From assembly GCA_045602425.1 (NCBI GenBank), contig JAZSBO010000006.1, forward strand, positions 124,001 to 188,000: a DNA stretch of 64,000 nucleotides, read 5' to 3'. Below the pieces are notes generated by a model. That model had not been told where the DNA came from. It saw nothing but the letters and a program-made list of their open reading frames with translations, and did not search any database. The position numbers and the translations under genes were made by a program. The DNA is from RGIG9608 sp045602425. GTDB lineage: Bacteria; Bacteroidota; Bacteroidia; Bacteroidales; Paludibacteraceae. Shown here piece after piece: positions 1-5,999 of the stretch; the first letter of the stretch is position 1; each line of letters opens with the position of its first letter.

Positions 1-881
1 TCGCCACCATTGGGCATATAGGTAATGGTAAGAAAATCAGAGTTAGGTTGGTCCGCTCCGCCACCGCCTTTGGCTATGGTAATCACCGTACCATCGGCAA
101 GGGTAAAATAGACATTGTCGGCGTCTTGCGTTACGCTTTGGAACATAGAGTCGCCATCTTGCCCATCGGCACCGGCAGCACCCGTGTCTCCTTTATCACC
201 CTTTTCGCCAGTCTGTCCATCTTCACCTTTGGCTTTGCCAAGTTGCGTCCAAGTATTGCCGTTGTCGTAAGAAATCCACCAATAGTCGTTCTCTATTTTT
301 AATTGTGGCGTAATACCGTTTTGTCCGTTGGTGCCATTTTGTCCATCTGCACCATCTTTTCCGTTTTCTCCATCTTTCCCGTCTGCTCCATCAACGCCAT
401 CTTCTCCATCCTTACCATCTTTTCCATCTTCACCACTTACTCGCAGTTTGTTGCCATTCTCATCCAAGAGCCATTCGCCATTGAGCGTCCAATAATATAC
501 ACCATCGGTGTATTTGGCTACGCCCACTATAGGAGAAGTTCCGTCTTGTCCGTCTTTGCCGTCTTTGCCGTCCTTGCCGTGATAAATGGTTATCGGGTCG
601 TGGTCGGCAAACGTAATGGTATAACCCACTTCCACGCCACCTTCCATCACAGGAGTGATAGAGGTTATTGCGTCATTGCTCTCTATCACGTTCACTATGG
701 TTTGCAGCGAAGTGATGTTCGTATTGGCTTGCGCGCACCACTCCTCAAGGTCATTGATTCGGGCTTCGTTTTGCGTCACATTTCGCCAAAGCGAGTTGAA
801 CATATTTATTTCATCATCGTTGCTACAAGCCGCAGCAAAAAGCACAAAAGCAAGTGCGAGAAGTTTAATTGTTGTTTTCAT
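1..881 (-). CDS. Collagen-like repeat lipoprotein, DUF4988-type N-terminus (partial)
   Basis: The frame is open to the left window edge, so the C-terminus is missing; about 293 codons are visible. It begins MKTTIKLL with a hydrophobic stretch and a lipobox ending AAAC (Cys about residue 20), so an exported lipoprotein is expected. A short heptad-like segment follows (residues about 27-60), then the motif around TITFADHDPITIYHG, which is typical of the DUF4988 (PL29 N-terminal-like) domain of Bacteroidetes. Three blocks of Gly-X-Y repeats (such as GKDGKDGKDGQDG) are interrupted by short globular stretches with WTLNGEW and WWISYDNGNTW. Such proteins are surface-exposed; the ligand is unknown. 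A second ATG one codon upstream (884) is equally possible. It lies 15 bp after the small lipoprotein gene at 897-1142, probably in the same transcript. Confidence 0.8.
   Translation of the reverse strand, partial: MKTTIKLLALAFVLFAAACSNDDEINMFNSLWRNVTQNEARINDLEEWCAQANTNITSLQTIVNVIESNDAITSITPVMEGGVEVGYTITFADHDPITIYHGKDGKDGKDGQDGTSPIVGVAKYTDGVYYWTLNGEWLLDENGNKLRVSGEDGKDGKDGEDGVDGADGKDGENGKDGADGQNGTNGQNGITPQLKIENDYWWISYDNGNTWTQLGKAKGEDGQTGEKGDKGDTGAAGADGQDGDSMFQSVTQDADNVYFTLADGTVITIAKGGGGADQPNSDFLTITYMPNGG
157..582 (-). repeat. Gly-X-Y (collagen-like) coding repeats in three blocks
   Basis: On the minus strand, codons for Gly-Lys/Glu/Ala/Gln-Asp or Gly-X-Asn triplets recur at about 540-582 (4-5 triplets), 319-438 (13 or so triplets) and 157-232 (8 or so triplets, including GEKGDKGDTGAAG). 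Spacer segments separate the blocks. Repetition at DNA level is imperfect, which points to selection for the protein pattern together with past slippage. Confidence 0.85.
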
Positions 882-896
882 CATTTCTACAGTTTT

Positions 897-1142
897 TTAT
901 TTGTTATCCTCATTTTTTAATAAACACTCTACATCGGCAGCTTTTTTCTCTTCAAAAATCCGCACATCGTTGTACTTACTGAACGTGGCTTCCGCCTCCG
1001 TTCTTGTCATCCACTGATAGGTTATCACTTCCGTTTCACCTATTTTGTACATCACTTTTTGGCAAGCGGGTTTCTCCTTGCTACAACTTGCGAGGGTTGC
1101 TCCCGCAACCAACATCGCACCTAAAAACAATCGTTTTTTCAT
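897..1142 (-). CDS. Small lipoprotein of unknown function
   Basis: An 81-residue protein starting MKKRLFLGAMLVAGATLASC, with a clear lipobox (LASC, Cys 20), so it should be exported and lipidated. The mature part is about 60 residues, with two more cysteines (about 27 and 73) and no recognised domain. The gene is the first reading frame downstream of the structured RNA and terminator at 1198-1497, and it is followed 15 bp later by the collagen-like lipoprotein. No TAnnTTTG promoter was seen between the terminator and its start, so transcription may depend on read-through from the RNA. Function is unknown. Confidence 0.7.
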   Translation of the reverse strand: MKKRLFLGAMLVAGATLASCSKEKPACQKVMYKIGETEVITYQWMTRTEAEATFSKYNDVRIFEEKKAADVECLLKNEDNK

Positions 1143-1197
1143 CTTTTAGAAATTTAAATTATTAATTAAAAAACATATATTCATCTGTTCACCTACG

Positions 1198-1497
1198 GAC
1201 ATAAAAAAAGCGAAAGTCTCAAGTTGCTTATCCGCAAATCGAGGCCTTCGCATTGCCTAACAGTTCAAATAAAACAACAAGAAACCTACGCTGATATGAA
1301 AACTCGACTCAACGAACAAGCCGAAGTACAATCATACCCCATAGGCATCTATTGCCAACTTTGAATTTTGAACTGTTTTTACGAAAGTTGCGAAGTTTCG
1401 ATTTGCTCAAACACAAAGCGTCAATAAACGCTATTCAATATGTCCTAAAACCTACCCTAAAAAAATGAGAGACATATCCCCCTCCAGCGTAGATTCA
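1198..1497 (-). ncRNA. Candidate structured RNA or transcription attenuator (about 300 nt)
   Basis: Seen in sequence on the minus strand: a promoter-like TAATTTTG at 1509-1502, then a set of complementary segments, then a terminator at 1251-1203. Paired segments are: ACGCT 1490-1486 with AGCGT 1432-1428, enclosing ATATGTC 1477-1471 with GACATAT 1444-1438; a 15-bp stem 1406-1390 with 1251-1234 (9 bp, internal loop, 6 bp); inside it a 12-bp stem 1377-1365 with 1270-1259; and an inner arm CCTA/TAGG, TATGA/TCATA and ACT(T)CGGCT/AGTCGAGT between 1345 and 1285. Two pairings are mutually exclusive: AGCGT 1432-1428 can instead pair with ACGCT 1421-1417, and the terminator arm 1251-1241 is shared with the 15-bp stem. 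I do not recognise it as tmRNA, RNase P, SRP or 6S RNA. It could be a stand-alone RNA or a cis-acting leader of the lipoprotein genes. Confidence 0.6.
1203..1251 (-). terminator. Intrinsic terminator at the 3' end of the structured RNA
   Basis: On the minus strand the arm GCGAAGGCCTC (1251-1241) pairs with GAGACTTTCGC (1220-1210), with one G-U pair and one C-A mismatch, and is followed by seven T residues (1209-1203). It lies about 60 bp before the start of the lipoprotein at 1142, an odd place for a simple end-of-gene terminator because no gene precedes it on this strand. Confidence 0.7.
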
Positions 1498-1501
1498 GTG
1501 G

Positions 1502-1509
1502 CAAAATTA
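1502..1509 (-). promoter_or_regulatory. Bacteroidetes-type promoter (-7 TAATTTTG) for the structured RNA
   Basis: The minus strand reads TAATTTTG, matching TAnnTTTG. A TTG lies 16 nt further upstream as a possible -33 element. The predicted transcription start is near 1497. Confidence 0.5.
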
Positions 1510-1619
1510 CATTAATTTCTTTAAGCAAGAAATCTCTCACAAAAAAAATCGCACACCCTACAAATGTTAAAATTTTACTTTTTAACATTTTGTTTTACAT
1601 AAAAAGCAACAATGCTCCT

Positions 1620-1627
1620 TATTTTTG
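1620..1627 (+). promoter_or_regulatory. Promoter -7 element (TATTTTTG) of the his operon
   Basis: TATTTTTG matches TAnnTTTG and ends 20 bp before the HisG start at 1648. Its presence overlaps the more upstream ATG at 1612 and so argues against that start. Confidence 0.6.
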
Positions 1628-1647
1628 CACAAAAAATATCAGATTTT

Positions 1648-2499
1648 ATGTTAAGAATAGCAATTCAATCAAAAGGCAGATTAAACGAAGACTCTCTAAA
1701 TCTACTCAAAGAGGTTGGTGTAAAAATTTCGATAGGCAAACGTACACTTCTTTGCCAATCGGATAACTTTCCTGCAGAAGTTTTATTTCTTCGCGACGAC
1801 GACATTCCGCAATCAATAGCCAACAACATTGCTGACATTGGTATAATCGGAGAAAACGAATTCGTTGAAAAACAGCAAGAAGCTACCGTCGTAAAACGAT
1901 TAGGTTTCAGCAGATGTCGCCTCTCTTTGGCCATACCAAAAGAAACGAACTACAAAGGATTGGCATGGTTTCACGGTAAAAAAATTGCCACTTCGTATCC
2001 TAATATTTTAGGTAAATTCCTAAAAAAACACAATATTAAGGCAGAAATCCACACCATAACGGGTTCTGTCGAGATTGCTCCCGAAATAGGACTTGCCGAT
2101 GCCATTTTCGACATCGTAAGTTCGGGTAGTACACTCATTGCTCATCACCTCAAAGAGGTTGAAACCATAATGGAGTCGGAAGCGTTAATCATTGCAAATA
2201 AAAATCTCACAACGCAAAAACAAGTAATTTTAGACGAGCTTTTGTTTAGAATCAATGCCGTACAAACTGCACAAAACAAAAAATACATCCTAATGAATGT
2301 ACCCAACGACAGAATTGATGCCATTACAGAAATACTCCCCGGCATCAAAGCTCCTACCATTATGCCTTTGGTTAGAGAGGGCTGGAGTTCGTTGCATACA
2401 GTGTTAGACGAAAAACGTTTTTGGGACATCATCGGAAAACTAAAAACACTTGGTGCCGAAGGCATTTTAATACTTCCAATAGAAAAAATGATACCTTAA
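1648..2499 (+). CDS. hisG: ATP phosphoribosyltransferase, long form
   Basis: This enzyme joins ATP and PRPP, the first committed step of histidine synthesis in the cytoplasm. The 283-residue protein begins MLRIAIQSKGRL, the usual family start. It carries the phosphate-binding loop DIVSSGSTL in the catalytic part and a C-terminal regulatory domain (about residues 205-283) present only in the long, hexameric, histidine-inhibited form. An in-frame ATG at 1612 lies within the promoter and was not used. hisD follows after 6 bp. Confidence 0.96.
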   Translation: MLRIAIQSKGRLNEDSLNLLKEVGVKISIGKRTLLCQSDNFPAEVLFLRDDDIPQSIANNIADIGIIGENEFVEKQQEATVVKRLGFSRCRLSLAIPKETNYKGLAWFHGKKIATSYPNILGKFLKKHNIKAEIHTITGSVEIAPEIGLADAIFDIVSSGSTLIAHHLKEVETIMESEALIIANKNLTTQKQVILDELLFRINAVQTAQNKKYILMNVPNDRIDAITEILPGIKAPTIMPLVREGWSSLHTVLDEKRFWDIIGKLKTLGAEGILILPIEKMIP

Positions 2500-2505
2500 A
2501 TATAT

Positions 2506-3798
2506 ATGGAAATCATCAAACACCCACAAAAATCGGAATGGGGAAACCTATGCCTACGCCCAACGAAAGACACAAAATCGTTGACAGCAAGCGTCAGTTC
2601 TATTATCGAACGAGTAAAAAACAAAGGCGATGAGGCTCTACGTTCGTTTTGTCAAGAATTTGATGGCTACGTCCCCGAAAATTTTCGAGTTTCGGACGCA
2701 GAAATAAATGAATCCGAGCACAAAATTTCGCCACTGCTAAAGCAAGCCATTGAACAAGCGAAACGCAACATCACTATTTTTCACGCAGAGCAACTGCTCG
2801 AAGAAAAAAGAATACAAACCACATCTGGCGTAGTTTGTTGGCAAAAACAAGTTGCAATAGAAAAAGTTGGACTATACATTCCGGGAGGTTCAGCTCCGCT
2901 GTTTTCTACAGTTCTAATGTTAGGCATTCCTGCAAAAATCGCTGAATGCAACGACATTGTACTCTGCTCTCCTGCCAATGCCAAAGGCGAAATTCACCCT
3001 GCCATTCTTTATGCAGCAAAAATTGTTGGCATTCGCAACATATTCAAAATCGGCGGTGCACAAGCCATTGCAGCTATGGCGTATGGCACAGAAAGCATTC
3101 CAAAAGTCTATAAAATATTTGGCCCTGGCAATCAATACGTCACAACAGCAAAACAACTTGTTAGCCTAAACAGCGTTGCTATCGATATGCCTGCAGGCCC
3201 TTCAGAAGTAGCTATTATTGCCGATGCAGGAGCCAACCCTATTTTTGTAGCAGCCGATATGCTTTCGCAAGCTGAACACGGGATTGACAGCCAAGCTGTT
3301 TTAATAACCGACAACGAGCAACTCATCGACAAAGTTGTAGAAGAAATAGAGAAACAACTTTCCGTTCTACCACGAAACGAGATTGCAAAACAAGCATTAG
3401 AACACAGCAAAATAATTCTTGTAAAAGATATGGAAGAAGCTGTTTTGTTCTCTAACGAATACGCTCCAGAGCATTTAATTCTATCAGTTAGAAACGATGA
3501 ATCGATTGCCGAATGCATCACAAACGCCGGTTCGGTTTTCCTTGGCGACTACTCTCCCGAAAGTGCTGGCGACTATGTTTCTGGTACAAACCATACGCTC
3601 CCTACAAACAGTTATGCAAAAATGTATAGCGGAGTGAACATTGATAGTTTCACCCGAAAAATCACATTTCAGAAAATAACTCAAGAAGGATTAAAAAACA
3701 TTGGGAATGCAATAGAAATAATGGCAGAAAACGAAGGTCTTTTCGCACACAAAAATGCGGTAACACTCCGAATCGACTACGAAGAAAACGATTTTTAA
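2506..3798 (+). CDS. hisD: Histidinol dehydrogenase
   Basis: The enzyme performs the last two oxidations of histidine synthesis (histidinol to histidine), using NAD and zinc. It is 430 residues, the normal length. Visible signatures are the glycine-rich GLYIPGGSAPLFSTVLM stretch, SQAEHG (metal-binding region, His about 258) and PEHLIL, whose Glu322 and His323 correspond to the catalytic pair. It sits 6 bp after hisG and 3 bp before hisC, so the three genes are surely co-transcribed. Confidence 0.97.
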   Translation: MEIIKHPQKSEWGNLCLRPTKDTKSLTASVSSIIERVKNKGDEALRSFCQEFDGYVPENFRVSDAEINESEHKISPLLKQAIEQAKRNITIFHAEQLLEEKRIQTTSGVVCWQKQVAIEKVGLYIPGGSAPLFSTVLMLGIPAKIAECNDIVLCSPANAKGEIHPAILYAAKIVGIRNIFKIGGAQAIAAMAYGTESIPKVYKIFGPGNQYVTTAKQLVSLNSVAIDMPAGPSEVAIIADAGANPIFVAADMLSQAEHGIDSQAVLITDNEQLIDKVVEEIEKQLSVLPRNEIAKQALEHSKIILVKDMEEAVLFSNEYAPEHLILSVRNDESIAECITNAGSVFLGDYSPESAGDYVSGTNHTLPTNSYAKMYSGVNIDSFTRKITFQKITQEGLKNIGNAIEIMAENEGLFAHKNAVTLRIDYEENDF

Positions 3799-3801
3799 AC
3801 T

Positions 3802-4842
3802 ATGGATTTATCTACATTAATAAGACCAAATATTCTTAAACTCAAGCCTTATTCGTGTGCAAGAGACGAATTCAAAGGCGAAGCCTCTATTTTTATTGAT
3901 GCCAACGAAAGTCCATTCAACACAGGACTAAATCGCTATCCCGACCCTTTACAAAAAGAGTTAAAAGCAAAAATCGCAACTATAAAAAACGTTGCTATCG
4001 ACAACATCTTTCTTGGCAATGGGAGCGACGAGCCTATCGATATTATTTATAGAGTTTTTTGCGAACCTAACATTGATAATGTAGTGGCCATAGACCCAAC
4101 ATACGGTATGTACAAGGTCTGTGCCGATGTCAACAACATAGAATACAGAAGTGTTTGTCTCACAAACGAATTTGAACTACAATCGGAAAGAATCTTAGAA
4201 AAAACAGATCAGCACACAAAAGTCATTTGGCTTTGTTCACCCAATAACCCAACAGGTAACTTACTGAACAAAAGCGAAATAACAAAAATTCTCAACTCCT
4301 TTAATGGCATTGTTGTTGTTGATGAAGCATACATCGACTTTGCAAATAAAAAATCATGGATCGAAAAACTTCCTGAATTCCAAAATCTTGTCGTTTTGCA
4401 AACATTATCAAAAGCGTGGGGATGTGCTGCCATACGACTCGGAATGGCATTTGCATCAAGCGACATTATTCAATTTTTCAACAAAGTCAAATATCCTTAT
4501 AACGTTAACATTCTAACTCAACAACAAGCTATAAATCAATTATCAAAGGTTGATATTTTGAAAGAAAATGTCGCATACATTTTACAACAAAAGGATCTTT
4601 TGATAAAAAAATTAGAAAACATTTCTATTGTAGAAAAAATATACAAAAGCGATGCAAATTTTATTCTTGTAAAAGTCAAGAATGCCAACGAAACATATAC
4701 ATATTTAACCCAAACAGGAATAATAGTCCGGAATCGTAATAACATTACTCTTTGTGACAATTGTTTACGTATAACGATAGGATTATCTCACGAAAATGAT
4801 CAATTAATTGCTCATCTCAAAACTTTTGCAGAGAATAAATAA
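3802..4842 (+). CDS. hisC: Histidinol-phosphate aminotransferase
   Basis: A PLP enzyme converting imidazole acetol phosphate to histidinol phosphate. The 346-residue protein has the class I/II aminotransferase core: GNGSDEPID, CSPNNPTGN, VVDEAYIDF, and the PLP lysine in TLSKAWG (Lys204). It is the last his gene here. In Bacteroides the order hisGDCB is usual, but no hisB follows; an 85-bp gap with a new promoter leads to an unrelated gene. Confidence 0.95.
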   Translation: MDLSTLIRPNILKLKPYSCARDEFKGEASIFIDANESPFNTGLNRYPDPLQKELKAKIATIKNVAIDNIFLGNGSDEPIDIIYRVFCEPNIDNVVAIDPTYGMYKVCADVNNIEYRSVCLTNEFELQSERILEKTDQHTKVIWLCSPNNPTGNLLNKSEITKILNSFNGIVVVDEAYIDFANKKSWIEKLPEFQNLVVLQTLSKAWGCAAIRLGMAFASSDIIQFFNKVKYPYNVNILTQQQAINQLSKVDILKENVAYILQQKDLLIKKLENISIVEKIYKSDANFILVKVKNANETYTYLTQTGIIVRNRNNITLCDNCLRITIGLSHENDQLIAHLKTFAENK

Positions 4843-4885
4843 TTCTTCTTCTCTATAAAAACTCAAGCGATTGGGAAGAAAAACA

Positions 4886-4893
4886 TATCTTTG
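4886..4893 (+). promoter_or_regulatory. Promoter -7 element (TATCTTTG) before the DUF4831 gene
   Basis: TATCTTTG matches TAnnTTTG and lies 35 bp before the ATG at 4928. No good -33 element at the standard distance was found. Confidence 0.5.
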
Positions 4894-4927
4894 TCGTTCA
4901 AAAAAAGATTTAATTAAACACTAAAAA

Positions 4928-5992
4928 ATGATAAGAAAACAATTTTTACTTGCAACTATTGCATTTTGCTTATTTATACCAACAAATGCAAAAATAAAAA
5001 TTACACCAACAGAAAACAAAAGCATTAAAAATGGGAAAAGCATTTTTTATGCTCTACCAAAAAATGAATTATGTATAACTATAAAAACTGTTCATACTTG
5101 GTACAAAAAAGGACCTTTTTATCGTTATGCTGGACGATTTTTAGCTGAAGACAATATCATCACCGAAGACAGTGATTCGTGGAGTATAGAAAGCATCGAG
5201 GTTGAGAACAAAACAATTGCGGACTCCACGCAAATTTTTCAAATAACTCCTTCGAAAAAATCAATTGTGAACCTAATAACTTTAAACAAAGATGGCATTA
5301 TTTGTGGTATAAACACTCCTAAAGCAAAAAACAAAAACATTGAAAATTCAGCAGTTATCACATCTTTTTGCATGCCAGATTTCGAATTCGACAAAAGTGT
5401 TTTAGGCGAAGAAGCTTTAATAGCAAACTCAACTGCAAAAATGGCGGAACTTGCAGCAAAACAAATCTATCATATCCGCGAAAACAGGAATTTGCTTCTC
5501 ACTGGCGATTTGGAGTTCCCTGCCGATAGCGAATCATTGAAAGTTCTATTAAAAGAGATGGAGCAAATGGAACAAAAGTTATTAGAACTTTTTGTAGGCA
5601 AAGAGTTTAAAAAAAATCACACGAAAGTAATTTACTTCTCACCTGAAGCAGAAACCGACGAAGTTCTAATCCGTTTTTCAGAAACAATAGGTTTAGTTGC
5701 AAAAGACGATTTGTCTGGAGATCCGATTTACATCAAAATATCTACCGATAAAAAAAATCTCAATTTAAATCCTAAAAAGAAAGAAAAATCAGGCATACAC
5801 TATCGCTATCCTGCAATTGCAAACATTACAATCTACAATGCGACAGATATAAACATCTGTTGCCGTTATCCAATCGCTCAACTTGGCGATATTTTGATTT
5901 TACCAAATACGCTATTAAAAAAAGGTAATCAAATAGAGTTTGACGAAAACAACGGGCATTTGATACAAATAAAAACAAAGAAAGAAGATTAA
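4928..5992 (+). CDS. DUF4831 family exported protein
   Basis: A 354-residue protein with an N-terminal hydrophobic signal (residues about 5-20, ending near TNAKI), so it probably crosses the inner membrane. The layout and motifs (ALPKNELCITIKTV, KKGPFYRYAGRFL, SWSIESIEV, RENRNLLLTGD) match the DUF4831 family of Bacteroidetes, whose function is not known. The stop is only 7 bp before the uvrA start, so the two are co-transcribed, although no functional link is evident. Confidence in the family is good; the role is open. Confidence 0.85.
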   Translation: MIRKQFLLATIAFCLFIPTNAKIKITPTENKSIKNGKSIFYALPKNELCITIKTVHTWYKKGPFYRYAGRFLAEDNIITEDSDSWSIESIEVENKTIADSTQIFQITPSKKSIVNLITLNKDGIICGINTPKAKNKNIENSAVITSFCMPDFEFDKSVLGEEALIANSTAKMAELAAKQIYHIRENRNLLLTGDLEFPADSESLKVLLKEMEQMEQKLLELFVGKEFKKNHTKVIYFSPEAETDEVLIRFSETIGLVAKDDLSGDPIYIKISTDKKNLNLNPKKKEKSGIHYRYPAIANITIYNATDINICCRYPIAQLGDILILPNTLLKKGNQIEFDENNGHLIQIKTKKED

Positions 5993-5999
5993 ATATTGC

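Noticed and set aside
48..1017. Plus-strand open frames across the collagen-like gene
   Set aside because: They are the antisense of Gly-X-Y repeats (repetitive Phe, Ser, Ile, Thr) and overlap a clear lipoprotein gene on the minus strand.
1269..1349. Minus-strand short frames inside the structured RNA (MIVLRLVR and a 20-codon frame) as leader peptides
   Set aside because: They are short and lack an obvious run of one amino acid; chance frames cannot be excluded. They would matter only if the frames are conserved.
1296..1364. Plus-strand 22-codon frame starting MKTRLNEQAEVQ as a his leader peptide
   Set aside because: It has no His codons, and the his promoter (1620-1627) lies downstream of it, so it would not be in the his mRNA.
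1259..1377. Invertible DNA segment (12-bp inverted repeats about 95 bp apart)
   Set aside because: The repeats fit as an RNA stem within a larger fold, and no recombinase gene is near; strain comparison could still show inversion.
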